A DNA stretch of 64,000 bases from an uncultured Bacteroidales bacterium (GCA_947589325.1 CANQAM010000003.1:80959-144958); one strand, 5' to 3'; shown: positions 20,010-28,769, counted from the first letter of the stretch. Notes: generated by a model not told the origin, from the sequence alone. Numbers and translations: made by a program.

Positions 20010-20519
20010 ATGGAGCAAATCGCCAATCATATCATCTTCTTCCTGCTCTCGGCTGTCATCGTCGTTTGTTCGATTATGGCGGTAACGAGCCGCCGCATCT
20101 TGCGGGCAGCCACCTACCTGCTTTTCGTGCTGTTTGCAACGGCGGGATTTTATTTTCAGCTCGATTATCATTTCTTGGGTGCCGTGCAGATTACCATTTA
20201 TGCCGGCGGCATCGTCGTGCTTTTCGTTTTTGCCATACTGCTCACCAGCAAGCTGGGCGAAAAGTCCGACCGCATCTCCTCGACCAAACGGGCGTGGGGG
20301 TTGGCGGCTGCCCTGCTCGGCGCGCTCATCTGCGGCTATACGCTGTGCACCCACGACTTTTTCCCGCAGTTCGCTGCCGGCGGCGAGGTCGATATGAAAA
20401 CGCTCGGCCATGCCTTGATGGGAATGGACAAATACCAGTATCTGCTGCCTTTCGAAGCGGTCAGCATACTGTTGCTCGCATGTATAATAGGAGGCATCAT
20501 GATTGCCCGCAAACGATAG
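20010..20519 (+). CDS. nuoJ: complex I subunit J
   Basis: A 169-residue membrane subunit with five helices, including the pi-bulge helix region V-Q-I-T-I-Y-A-G-G-I-V-V-L-F-V-F-A-I, the clearest NuoJ/ND6 signature. The ATG at 20010 (MEQIANH) is preferred; a TTG at 19998 would overlap nuoI. Six bp precede nuoK. Confidence 0.93.
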   Translation: MEQIANHIIFFLLSAVIVVCSIMAVTSRRILRAATYLLFVLFATAGFYFQLDYHFLGAVQITIYAGGIVVLFVFAILLTSKLGEKSDRISSTKRAWGLAAALLGALICGYTLCTHDFFPQFAAGGEVDMKTLGHALMGMDKYQYLLPFEAVSILLLACIIGGIMIARKR

Positions 20520-20525
20520 AGGACT

Positions 20526-20837
20526 ATGGAAATACCTATGATTTATTACGTCGTGGTGAGCACCGTCATGTTTTTTGCCGGAGTGTACGGTTTCGTTACC
20601 CGCAAAAATCTGCTGGCGATTCTTATCTCGCTCGAATTGATGCTCAATGCCGTCGATATAAATTTTGTCGTGTTCAACCGCTATCTCTTTCCGCAGCAGC
20701 TCGAAGGCTTCTTCTTTACGCTTTTCGCTGTCGCTATCGCTGCTGCCGAAACGGCTATCGCCATTGCCATCATCATCAATATCTACCGGAATATCCGGAA
20801 TATCAAAGTCGATGATTTGGATAAAATGAAGTATTGA
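20526..20837 (+). CDS. nuoK: complex I subunit K
   Basis: A 103-residue three-helix antiporter-like small subunit (NuoK/ND4L). The two buried glutamates of the family fall in S-L-E-L-M-L-N-A and A-A-E-T-A-I-A. An internal Met at residue 5 could also serve as start. NuoL follows after 23 bp. Confidence 0.94.
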   Translation: MEIPMIYYVVVSTVMFFAGVYGFVTRKNLLAILISLELMLNAVDINFVVFNRYLFPQQLEGFFFTLFAVAIAAAETAIAIAIIINIYRNIRNIKVDDLDKMKY

Positions 20838-20860
20838 CGCCCGTAACAGAAAAAACGACT

Positions 20861-22765
20861 ATGGAATACTCTCTCATCATATTGCTGCTCCCGATGCTGC
20901 TGTTTTTCGTGCTCGGCATCGGCGGGCATAAAATGTCGCACCGCACGGCGGGACTTTTGGGCACGGGAGGACTTTTCGTCATCACCGCCCTTTCGTATGC
21001 CGTTGCCGCGCAGTATTTCACCCAACCCCGCGTCGAAAGCATTTACCCGACGCTGATACCTTTCCATATCGAATGGCTGCGCTTTACCGAATGGCTGCAT
21101 ATCGATCTCGGAATATTGCTCGACCCCATTTCGGTGATGATGCTCGTGGTCATCTCCACCGTGTCGTGCATGGTGCATCTGTACAGCCTCGGCTATATGC
21201 ACGGCGAAACGGGATTCCAGCGTTATTACGCTTTTCTTTCGCTCTTTACCTTCTCGATGCTCGGGCTGGTGGTCGCCACCAATATTTTCCAAATGTACAT
21301 CTTTTGGGAGCTGGTGGGCGTGTCGTCGTACCTGCTCATCGGTTTTTACTATACGAAGCCGGCTGCCGTCTCCGCCTCGAAAAAGGCGTTTATCGTTACG
21401 CGCTTTGCCGACCTCGGCTTCCTGCTGGGCATTCTGCTGCTCTCGTATTACACCAAGACGTTCGATTTCGCCGTGCTTACGAGCGGCGAAGTATCGTTGG
21501 CGGCAACGACCGCCGGAAAAACTTTTCTCGGCATATCCGTCGCTTCGTGGGCTATGGCGCTGGTGTTCATGGGCGGTGCAGGCAAATCCGCCATGTTTCC
21601 GCTGCATATCTGGCTGCCCGACGCCATGGAGGGTCCCACGCCGGTTTCCGCCCTTATCCATGCCGCAACGATGGTGGTCGCCGGCGTCTATTTGGTGGCG
21701 CGGCTGTTCCCTATCTATGTAACGACGCCCGAAGTGCTGACCATGATTACCGTCATCGGTGCCGTTACCGCGCTTTATGCCGCCGTGGTGGCTTGCGTGC
21801 AGACCGACATCAAACGGGTGCTCGCTTTCTCCACGATTTCGCAAATAGCCTTTATGATGGTTGCGCTCGGCGTTACCACCGAAATGCAGGGGCACGGCGC
21901 GCTCGGCTACATGGCATCGATGTTCCACCTTTTCACGCACGCCATGTTCAAGGCGTTGCTGTTCTTGGGAGCCGGTGCCATTATCCACTCGGTACATTCC
22001 AACGAAATGTCGGCGATGGGCGGTCTGCGCAAATATATGCCTATCACGCACATCACTTTCCTGATAGCGTGTCTGGCAATATCGGGCATACCTCCTTTCT
22101 CCGGATTTTTCAGCAAAGACGAAATTTTGGCGGCAGCCTTTGAAAAGAGCGCATTTTGGGGCATTTGGCTCTCGCTCGTGGCAGGCTTGACGGCATTCTA
22201 TATGTTCCGCCTCTACTATAATATTTTCTGGGGCGAAGAGGCGCATCACGAACATACGCCGCACGAGGCTCCGAAGACGATGACGATACCCCTGATGTTT
22301 CTTGCAGCAGTAACCTGCGTCGCCGGATTCATTCCTTTCGGGCACTTCGTAACCGCCGGCGGCTGCTCCTATGATATACACCTCGATTGGACGGTGGCAT
22401 CGGTGAGCATTGTTATCGCTTTGGCGGCTATCGCTCTTGCCACGTGGCTCTATATGCGTCCGAACGACAAGCCCGCCCGCATGGCGGACTCCATGCGCCG
22501 CCTGCACACGTGGGCTTATCACCGCTTCTACCTCGATGAGGTCTATATGTTCGTTACCCACAAAATTATATTCCGCCGCATTTGCGAGCCTATTGCGTGG
22601 TTCGACCGCCACGTGGTCGATGCTACGATGAATCTTATGGCTGCGCTCACGCAGTCGGCATCGTACCGTATCCGCACGTTGCAGTCGGGTCGCCTGCAAG
22701 CCTATGCGACGGTGTTCCTGCTAGGTGCGCTCTTCATCGCATTCGTTCTGCTTTGTGTGTGGTAA
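20861..22765 (+). CDS. nuoL: complex I subunit L
   Basis: A 634-residue proton-pumping, antiporter-like subunit with about 16 membrane helices and the C-terminal lateral-helix extension. The W-E-L-V-G-V-S-S-Y-L-L-I-G-F motif contains the conserved Glu, and H-A-A-T-M-V-x-A-G-V follows. The ATG at 20861 is chosen; a TTG at 20834 overlaps nuoK. Normal length for NuoL. Confidence 0.95.
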   Translation: MEYSLIILLLPMLLFFVLGIGGHKMSHRTAGLLGTGGLFVITALSYAVAAQYFTQPRVESIYPTLIPFHIEWLRFTEWLHIDLGILLDPISVMMLVVISTVSCMVHLYSLGYMHGETGFQRYYAFLSLFTFSMLGLVVATNIFQMYIFWELVGVSSYLLIGFYYTKPAAVSASKKAFIVTRFADLGFLLGILLLSYYTKTFDFAVLTSGEVSLAATTAGKTFLGISVASWAMALVFMGGAGKSAMFPLHIWLPDAMEGPTPVSALIHAATMVVAGVYLVARLFPIYVTTPEVLTMITVIGAVTALYAAVVACVQTDIKRVLAFSTISQIAFMMVALGVTTEMQGHGALGYMASMFHLFTHAMFKALLFLGAGAIIHSVHSNEMSAMGGLRKYMPITHITFLIACLAISGIPPFSGFFSKDEILAAAFEKSAFWGIWLSLVAGLTAFYMFRLYYNIFWGEEAHHEHTPHEAPKTMTIPLMFLAAVTCVAGFIPFGHFVTAGGCSYDIHLDWTVASVSIVIALAAIALATWLYMRPNDKPARMADSMRRLHTWAYHRFYLDEVYMFVTHKIIFRRICEPIAWFDRHVVDATMNLMAALTQSASYRIRTLQSGRLQAYATVFLLGALFIAFVLLCVW

Positions 22766-22802
22766 TGGTGTATTTGTTATCGTATAAAACGAATTTTGAG
22801 AT

Positions 22803-24302
22803 ATGAATTTCTTATCTTTATTTGTACTGATACCTCTGTTGATGATGGGCGGGCTGGCTCTCGCCCGAAACATGAAACAGATACGTGCCGTTGCGGCTGT
22901 CGGCTCGTCGCTGCAACTGCTGCTCGCTGCCGTCGTCATGGTGCTGTTCCTGCAAGAACGCGCCGCCGGCAACACGGCGGAAATGCTTTTTATCGCCGAT
23001 ACCGTGTGGTACGCCCCGCTCAATATCCATTATACGGTGGGTATCGACGGCGTTTCGGCGGCCATGCTGCTGCTCTCTGCCATTGTGGTTTTCGCCGGCG
23101 TGTTCGCTTCGTGGAAAATCGACCCGTTGCCCCGCGAATTTTTCCTGTGGCTCATACTCCTTTCGATAGGCGTGTTCGGATTTTTCATATCCATCAATCT
23201 CTTCACGATGTTCATGTTCTATGAAATCGCGTTGATACCCATGTACCTGCTTATCGGCGTGTGGGGGAGCGGCAACAAAACCTACTCCGCCATGAAGCTC
23301 ACCTTGATGCTGATGGGCGGTTCGGCGCTGCTGTTGATAGGCATACTGGGCATTTATTTCCATTCGGCTGCCGACGGCAACCTTACGATGAACATACTCG
23401 AAATCGCCCGCAACAATGCCATTCCGCACGAAGCGCAATATTATCTGTTTCCCCTGACATTCGTGGGCTTCGGCGTGCTGGGTGCCATGTTCCCGTTCCA
23501 CACGTGGTCGCCCGACGGTCATGCTTCCGCCCCGACAGCCGTGTCGATGCTGCATGCCGGCGTGTTGATGAAGCTCGGCGGTTACGGCTGTTTCCGGGTT
23601 GCCATGTTTCTGATGCCGTGGGCTGCGACGCAGCTTTCGTGGATATTCCTTATCCTTACGGGCATCAGCGTGGTATATGGGGCATTCAGCGCCTGTGTAC
23701 AAAAAGACTTGAAATACATCAACGCCTATTCGTCGGTAAGCCACTGCGGCTTGGTGCTTTTCGCCCTGCTGATGTGGAACACCACCGCCATGACGGGCGC
23801 CGTGTTGCAGATGCTTTCGCACGGTCTGATGACGGCGCTTTTCTTCGCCCTTATCGGTATGATATACGGACGCACCCATACGCGCGACATACGCGAAATG
23901 GGCGGCTTGATGAAAATCATGCCGTTCCTCTCGGTGTGCTATGTGATAGCCGGTCTGGCTTCGCTGGGCTTGCCCGGCTTGAGCGGCTTCGTGGCTGAAA
24001 TGACGGTATTCGTCGGCTCGTTCCAGTGGAGCGACACGTTCCACCGCGTCTTTACGATAATCGCCTGCACGTCGATTGTCATCACTGCCGTTTACATTCT
24101 GCGGGTGGTGGGCAAGCTGCTGTACGGCGCCGTGCAGGACGAACATCACCGCTCGCTCACCGATGCCGTGTGGTTCGAGCGTCTGTCGGCTATCACGTTG
24201 ATTGTGGCGGTGGCTGCCATAGGTATGGCGCCCGGGTGGATTTCCCGCCTTATCGGCGACAGCATGAGTGTAATCAGCGAACGTATTCTGCAATATATCT
24301 AA
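22803..24302 (+). CDS. nuoM: complex I subunit M
   Basis: A 499-residue antiporter-like proton-pumping subunit with about 14 membrane helices. The conserved F-Y-E-I-A-L-I-P-M-Y-L-L-I-G segment near residue 145 holds the key Glu, and the H-T-W-S-P-D-x-H-A-S-A-P-T motif is characteristic of NuoM/ND4. It is preceded by 37 bp without a gene and followed 15 bp later by nuoN. Confidence 0.95.
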   Translation: MNFLSLFVLIPLLMMGGLALARNMKQIRAVAAVGSSLQLLLAAVVMVLFLQERAAGNTAEMLFIADTVWYAPLNIHYTVGIDGVSAAMLLLSAIVVFAGVFASWKIDPLPREFFLWLILLSIGVFGFFISINLFTMFMFYEIALIPMYLLIGVWGSGNKTYSAMKLTLMLMGGSALLLIGILGIYFHSAADGNLTMNILEIARNNAIPHEAQYYLFPLTFVGFGVLGAMFPFHTWSPDGHASAPTAVSMLHAGVLMKLGGYGCFRVAMFLMPWAATQLSWIFLILTGISVVYGAFSACVQKDLKYINAYSSVSHCGLVLFALLMWNTTAMTGAVLQMLSHGLMTALFFALIGMIYGRTHTRDIREMGGLMKIMPFLSVCYVIAGLASLGLPGLSGFVAEMTVFVGSFQWSDTFHRVFTIIACTSIVITAVYILRVVGKLLYGAVQDEHHRSLTDAVWFERLSAITLIVAVAAIGMAPGWISRLIGDSMSVISERILQYI

Positions 24303-24317
24303 ACAGGAAAAGAAACT

Positions 24318-25739
24318 ATGGATTTTTCTAATTTCTTATGGATGCGCGATGAATTGACGCTTTTGGCGGTCATTCTTATATTGTTCCTTTACGATGTTTT
24401 CGGCACGGAAAAGAGCCGCCGCTTTTTCTCGGCGACTGCCTGCACGCTGCTGGCGGTGCAGACGGCTTTGCTCTTTCTGCCCGCCCTTGCCGGAGAGGCT
24501 TTCGGCGGAATGTACCGCACTTCGCCGGCTGTCAATACGGTAAAAATCGTGCTTAATGCCGGTACGCTGCTGGTGCTCATACAGGCGACGGCATGGATTC
24601 GGAGAGCCGACATGGTGATACGGCGCGGCGAATTTTACATTCTCACGCTCATGACACTGTTGGGAATGTATCTGATGATTTCGTCGGGAAACTTCCTGCT
24701 TTTCTTCATCGGACTCGAAACCGCCTCTCTGCCTTTGACGGCGTTGATTGCTATCGAAAAATATCATCATGATTCGTATGAATCGGCGGCCAAATACGTG
24801 TTCATCGCCCTCTTTTCGTCGTCGCTGATGCTGATGGGGCTTTCGTTCATATACGGCGCAGTGGGCACGCTCTACTTCTCCGACATCGCGGCACGCCTCA
24901 CCGGTACGCCGCTGCTGTATGTGGGACTCGTCTTTTTCATGGCCGGTATGGGATTCAAAATTTCTATCGTGCCTTTCCACTTGTGGACGGCAGACGTATA
25001 TCAAGGCGCACCCACATCGATTACCGCCTATCTCTCGGTTATCTCGAAAGGCGCTGCCGCCGCTGCGCTCATGCTTATACTCTTTAAGGTGTTCGCTCCG
25101 GTGGCTGTCGTTTGGCAGCCGGTGCTGTGGGGGCTGATTGTCGTAACGATTACCGTCGGCAACCTCTTTGCCGTGCGGCAGAAAAATCTGAAACGCTTTA
25201 TGGCGTTCTCCTCCATTTCGCAGGCTGGATACATACTGTTGGGTGTGATAGCCGGCAGCGCGACGGGTATGGCGTCGCTCATCTATTATGTGCTGGTCTA
25301 TATCTTTTCCAATTTGGCGGTATTCGGAGTGATTTCCGTTATCGAAAACGCCACCGGAAAAGTCGGCATGGACGATTACAACGGACTCTATCGCACCAAT
25401 CCCAAGTTGAGTGTCGCCATGATGCTGGCGCTCTTTTCACTGGCGGGCATACCTCCGTTCGCCGGATTTTTCAGCAAGTTCTTCATCTTCTATGCCGCCG
25501 TGCAGGAAGGCTTTTATGTGCTGGTATTCATCGCCTTGCTCAATACCATCATTTCGCTCTACTACTATCTGTTAGTGGTGAAAGCCATGTTTATCCGTCA
25601 GGACGACTGCCTGATACCCGCCGTGCAGAGCGACGGCGCATCGCGTTTCTGCATCGCCCTGTGCGTGGCGGGCATCGTGCTCATCGGCTTGTTGAGCTGC
25701 ATCTATACTGCCATTTCCGGCGTTTCTTTTGGAATGTAA
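24318..25739 (+). CDS. nuoN: complex I subunit N
   Basis: A 473-residue antiporter-like subunit (NuoN/ND2), the last gene of the complex I operon. It has the F-I-G-L-E-T-A-S-L-P-L segment and P-F-H-L-W-T-A-D-V-Y-Q-G-A-P, a strong family signature. A perfect intrinsic terminator begins 28 bp after its stop. No nuoE, F or G is found before or after the operon. Confidence 0.95.
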   Translation: MDFSNFLWMRDELTLLAVILILFLYDVFGTEKSRRFFSATACTLLAVQTALLFLPALAGEAFGGMYRTSPAVNTVKIVLNAGTLLVLIQATAWIRRADMVIRRGEFYILTLMTLLGMYLMISSGNFLLFFIGLETASLPLTALIAIEKYHHDSYESAAKYVFIALFSSSLMLMGLSFIYGAVGTLYFSDIAARLTGTPLLYVGLVFFMAGMGFKISIVPFHLWTADVYQGAPTSITAYLSVISKGAAAAALMLILFKVFAPVAVVWQPVLWGLIVVTITVGNLFAVRQKNLKRFMAFSSISQAGYILLGVIAGSATGMASLIYYVLVYIFSNLAVFGVISVIENATGKVGMDDYNGLYRTNPKLSVAMMLALFSLAGIPPFAGFFSKFFIFYAAVQEGFYVLVFIALLNTIISLYYYLLVVKAMFIRQDDCLIPAVQSDGASRFCIALCVAGIVLIGLLSCIYTAISGVSFGM

Positions 25740-25767
25740 CGGCAATCGCTTCCCGCTGAAAAATATT

Positions 25768-25804
25768 CTCTTTCCGTGTATTCGTTGCACGGGGAGAGTT
25801 TTTT
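25768..25804 (+). terminator. terminator of the nuo-atp operon
   Basis: An 11-bp stem (CTCTTTCCGTG / CACGGGGAGAG, one G-U pair), 9-nt loop and six T. It isolates the 16.6-kb nuo-atp operon from the accessory genes that follow. Confidence 0.9.
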
Positions 25805-25850
25805 ATTAATCGGTTCTGAATCAGATTCGTGTAAAAATTTTGCTCTTTTT

Positions 25851-25891
25851 ATGGTAAAATTACCATAAAAATATTGTATTATTACAATATT
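25851..25891 (+). promoter_or_regulatory. two adjacent palindromes, candidate repressor operators
   Basis: The first palindrome is ATGGTAA-AA-TTACCAT (25851-25866). The second is AATATTGTA-TTAT-TACAATATT (25870-25891), with perfect 9-bp arms, which covers the -33 box and much of the promoter spacer. A protein bound here would block the promoter at 25873-25904. The first contains GTAAAATTACCA, also found upstream of the minus-strand capsid operon. Confidence 0.6.
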
Positions 25892-25904
25892 GTTTTTACA
25901 TTTG
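25873..25904 (+). promoter_or_regulatory. promoter of the three-gene plus arm
   Basis: ATTG (25873-25876), 20-nt spacer, TACATTTG (25897-25904), a perfect -7 box. The predicted leader is about 60 nt. Confidence 0.7.
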
Positions 25905-25971
25905 TACCGATACGAATGACGGAAAAATCTTCCGGAAAACGGGGAGATGTTTCTCAATAAACTCTAATAAA

Positions 25972-26397
25972 ATGATAAAAGATATGAATCTGAAAAAAGA
26001 AAAGGAGCGGGATTTTTTGCTCGCTTACGAATCGGAATTGAAAGCGTTGGGCGACGATGCCCCCTTCGTTCCGAGAGATGAGGTGATTCTGCGTACCCTG
26101 CATAGCGGACGCGGAGGGTTTTATATTTCGTTCGAGGAGGCGGCGCGCCGGGTACGGCGCATTTTCAACCGCCTGCCGCTGTGCTGCAAGAACGAACAAA
26201 AAGTAGCCATGTATCAGGAGTTGGCACGGTTGGTCGCCGAATATTTGCAGCGTCACCCTGGAGCGTCGTTTCGGGACGCTTTGTTTACGGTGCTGGCAGA
26301 GAAGAAAGCGTCGCGATTTTTTTTCGGGGTGCAGACAGGCCGCCTCATTCTCTACAAAAATCAGCATCGGAACGGAAATCTGCGTTGTGCCGTATGA
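25972..26397 (+). CDS. unrecognised 141-residue protein, plus arm gene 1
   Basis: I do not recognise this family. The protein is basic and mostly helical, with no signal peptide or membrane segment. Residues 50-70 (F-Y-I-S-F-E-E-A-A-R-R-V-R-R-I-F) read like a short amphipathic or helix-turn-helix-like stretch, and it contains a vicinal C-C pair at about 71-72. Its stop overlaps the next start as ATGA (26394-26397), so the two are co-translated. Start could be ATG 25972 or the internal ATG 25984. It is the first gene under an operator-rich promoter, so a regulatory role is possible but unproven. Confidence 0.7.
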   Translation: MIKDMNLKKEKERDFLLAYESELKALGDDAPFVPRDEVILRTLHSGRGGFYISFEEAARRVRRIFNRLPLCCKNEQKVAMYQELARLVAEYLQRHPGASFRDALFTVLAEKKASRFFFGVQTGRLILYKNQHRNGNLRCAV

Positions 26398-26837
26398 AGT
26401 CGGGAGTGTATGCGCTGCTACTCGCAGGGCTGCTCGCGTGTGCGCCGTTGAAACGGAAATCGACGGAGACGTATCGCGCCACTTGCGGCACCGAAATGTC
26501 GGCACTCTCCGACAGCCTGCACCGGACAACCGTTGTGCAGGAGCGGGAGCAGAGCCGTTGGATTATCGACTTGGTGCGTGAAATTTCCGACACCGCTGCC
26601 GCCCGTACCGCACGTCCGGTTTCCGAGCGGTGGCACATCACGGCGGAGAGTACGCGGGAGAGCCGCTGCGCCGATACGACGGAGGTACTGTTTGCGGCAA
26701 CCCGCATGCAAGAACGGTGCGACACGACAGCAGTACGCACCGCGACGACACCGGCAAGCCGGCATCGCGCACGGGGCGCCTATGCGATGCTTGCCGTCCT
26801 GTCTGTGATATCATTGGGATTAATTGTCAAACATTAA
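26394..26837 (+). CDS. lipoprotein with C-terminal membrane helix, u-spanin candidate
   Basis: A 147-residue protein. It starts with a lipoprotein signal ending L-L-A-C (Cys16), then a polar, Arg/Thr/Ser-rich middle of about 110 residues, then a C-terminal hydrophobic helix (about residues 128-145) and a short basic tail. An outer-membrane lipid anchor and an inner-membrane anchor in one chain is the architecture of unimolecular spanins such as phage T1 gp11 (similar length), which fuse the membranes at lysis. The start at 26394 is fixed by the ATGA overlap; the longer open frame upstream has no signal. No sequence similarity to a known spanin is claimed. Confidence 0.65.
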   Translation: MKSGVYALLLAGLLACAPLKRKSTETYRATCGTEMSALSDSLHRTTVVQEREQSRWIIDLVREISDTAAARTARPVSERWHITAESTRESRCADTTEVLFAATRMQERCDTTAVRTATTPASRHRARGAYAMLAVLSVISLGLIVKH

Positions 26838-26849
26838 AAATAAAAGGAA

Positions 26850-27368
26850 ATGAAAAAACATAAAGAATTTCCGGAAGAATGCCGGAAGAAAATTTGCGTA
26901 CAGTTGTGCTTTACCCGTGAGGAGCTGCGCGACGAGTTGTTGAAACGGACGACTTACATTGCCGTGCCCATGCAGACCGATGTCCCCGATGCGGCGGATT
27001 GGAGCGAACGGCTGCTGCTTACCGCCGACGAAGACCTCTGGGTGGGTGACCGTTTGCAGGAGGCTGCCGACCGCGTGAGCGACCTGTTGTCCGATTATCT
27101 GGCAGGCAAAAGCTGCTCTTTCGACGAGTGCGGACACTGCTGCATGACGCTGCTCCTGCCGTGCGAGGCGGTGCCGGGTATCGGCGACCGTATAGCCCGC
27201 ATTATCAAAGAGATATTCGTGCTGCATGTGTTGGCGCGCTGGTTCGACGACCGTCTGCCCGAAAAGGCGCAGTACCTTGCCTTGCAGTGTCGCGAAGCCG
27301 AGGAGCTGCTGCGGGCGCGGCTGAACCGTCGTACCCGACCCATTGTGCGACCTTACAGGGCTTTGTAA
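26850..27368 (+). CDS. unrecognised 172-residue protein, plus arm gene 3
   Basis: A soluble, charged protein with no signal or membrane segment. It has a cysteine cluster, C-G-H-C-C, near residues 94-98 plus nearby cysteines, which could bind a metal, and long helices in the C-terminal half. It begins 12 bp after the lipoprotein gene and ends before a strong terminator, so the three genes form one unit. Function unknown; context suggests a phage-related role, but nothing in the sequence proves this. Confidence 0.7.
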   Translation: MKKHKEFPEECRKKICVQLCFTREELRDELLKRTTYIAVPMQTDVPDAADWSERLLLTADEDLWVGDRLQEAADRVSDLLSDYLAGKSCSFDECGHCCMTLLLPCEAVPGIGDRIARIIKEIFVLHVLARWFDDRLPEKAQYLALQCREAEELLRARLNRRTRPIVRPYRAL

Positions 27369-27389
27369 GAGCTTTCGGATTTTTATGGC

Positions 27390-27425
27390 GGCGGTCGAAC
27401 TCTGTTCGATCGCCGTTTGTTTTTC
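27390..27425 (+). terminator. terminator of the plus arm
   Basis: An 11-bp stem GGCGGTCGAAC / GTTCGATCGCC (one G-U pair), 3-nt loop, then GTTTGTTTTT. It lies 21 bp after the stop of the third gene. Confidence 0.85.
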
Positions 27426-27481
27426 CGATAAATCGTACAGAATATATCCCCGTATGAAAGAACAAAATGAAAATAAATAGT

Positions 27482-27489
27482 TATCTTTG
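27482..27489 (+). promoter_or_regulatory. -7 promoter element of the BI-1 family gene
   Basis: TATCTTTG is a perfect -7 box; no matching TTTG is found 19-20 nt upstream. The leader would be about 70 nt. Confidence 0.55.
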
Positions 27490-27568
27490 CGGCATAAATG
27501 GCTGAAATGGGGGAATATTCGCCTTTCGGACGATGTCTTTGCATGACAGCCGTAAATAAATTTCGATT

Positions 27569-28264
27569 ATGGAAAACAATTATTCTTACAGCGGGTCGCA
27601 GGTACAGATATCTGAAATGACCCTTGTCAAAAACGTCTATCTTTGGATGTGCGTTGCTTTGGCAGTAACCGGCATTACAGCTATGGCGGTCGATGCTTCG
27701 CAGAGTTTGCAGGAAATTTTGTTCGGCGGACGCTTCACTTTCTTGGTGCTGCTTATTGCCGAAGTGGCATTGGTGATTTATCTGTCGGCGCGCATTGCCC
27801 GCATGTCGTTTGCATCGGCTATGGTCAGTTTCCTTGTCTATTCGTTCCTGAACGGATTGACGCTTTCGGTTATCTTCCTCGCCTATACGAGAACCTCCAT
27901 TGCTTCGACGTTTTTCATTACGGGCGGCACGTTTGCCGTGATGAGTCTGTACGGTTATTTTACTAAAAAAGACCTGTCGTCGTGGGGCAATATTTTGCTG
28001 ATGGCTCTTGTCGGACTTATCATCGCATCGATTGTAAATATCTTTTGGGCGAACTCCACGCTTTATTGGATTGTAACCTATGCCGGCGTGCTGATATTCG
28101 TCGGCTTGACGGCTTACGACACCCATAACATCAAACGCCTGTTGGCCGGACAGGAAATCAATGAGACCACGCAGAAAGTAGCGCTGCTCGGCGCTTTGAC
28201 GCTTTATCTCGATTTTATCAACCTGTTCCTTTACCTGCTGCGTATTTTCGGCGATCGCAAGTAA
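27569..28264 (+). CDS. Bax inhibitor-1 / YccA family membrane protein
   Basis: A 231-residue protein with seven membrane helices and a polar N-terminus of about 25 residues. The family's hallmark regions are present: N-G-L-T-L-S-V-I-F near residue 95 and G-L-T-A-Y-D-T-H-N-I-K in the last third, whose Asp belongs to the di-aspartyl pH sensor of bacterial BI-1 channels. BI-1 relatives such as YbhL are calcium-leak channels; YccA modulates FtsH. This is an ordinary chromosomal gene with its own promoter and terminator, lying between two accessory arms. Its role beside them, if any, is unknown. Confidence 0.9.
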   Translation: MENNYSYSGSQVQISEMTLVKNVYLWMCVALAVTGITAMAVDASQSLQEILFGGRFTFLVLLIAEVALVIYLSARIARMSFASAMVSFLVYSFLNGLTLSVIFLAYTRTSIASTFFITGGTFAVMSLYGYFTKKDLSSWGNILLMALVGLIIASIVNIFWANSTLYWIVTYAGVLIFVGLTAYDTHNIKRLLAGQEINETTQKVALLGALTLYLDFINLFLYLLRIFGDRK

Positions 28265-28285
28265 TGGCATCGCTTATCGGATATG

Positions 28286-28321
28286 AAAAACTCCTTGCGG
28301 AACAACCGCAAGGAGTTTTTC
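28286..28321. terminator. bidirectional terminator between the BI-1 gene and the M15 gene
   Basis: A perfect 10-bp stem CTCCTTGCGG / CCGCAAGGAG with a 5-nt loop, flanked by A5 on the left and T5 on the right. It can stop both the plus-strand BI-1 transcript and the minus-strand capsid operon. Confidence 0.92.
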
Positions 28322-28331
28322 TTTTTTAGAA

Positions 28332-28769
28332 TCAACCGGAGAAGAAACAGATGCTTCCCCGTCCCTCGTCGTACACATCGAGGTGTACCCACGACGTGCC
28401 TTTTTCGAGCCGTATGGGGTGGGGCAGCAGGATTTGGTTCTTCACGATGGTTTCACGGACGGCCTCGGCAGAGAGTCCGGGAACGTCGAAATCGACGGCT
28501 TTACCCAAGTTGTGTGCCGACAGGTAGGGCACACCGGCAGCGCTCTTTTCCCGCACCAGCGGACAGAGGTTGCAGCGCAGCCCCCTTTGGGTGAATGCGC
28601 CGCCGGCAGCCCATGTATTGACGAGCATCGGTCGGTCGAAGATTTTTTCCCGCAGCACGACAAGCGTGTCGAGCAGTTTCTCGTCGAGGAAAATCCACGC
28701 CCGTTCGCCGAATCGCCGATATACGTCGGGACACACCAGCTCTTTGAGGTCGAAATAGCAGCTTTTCAT
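28332..28769 (-). CDS. M15-family peptidase, endolysin candidate
   Basis: A 145-residue single-domain zinc peptidase. The ligands are His86 and Asp93 in S-A-H-N-L-G-K-A-V-D (the H-x6-D spacing of M15) and His129 in W-V-H-L-D. These enzymes cut peptidoglycan stem peptides (D-Ala-D-Ala or L-Ala-D-Glu type). There is no signal peptide, so it would need a holin or lysis event to reach the wall, as phage endolysins do. Last gene of the minus-strand operon, 16 bp after the holin-like gene. A usual catalytic Glu three residues before the last His is not evident. Confidence 0.82.
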   Translation of the reverse strand: MKSCYFDLKELVCPDVYRRFGERAWIFLDEKLLDTLVVLREKIFDRPMLVNTWAAGGAFTQRGLRCNLCPLVREKSAAGVPYLSAHNLGKAVDFDVPGLSAEAVRETIVKNQILLPHPIRLEKGTSWVHLDVYDEGRGSICFFSG

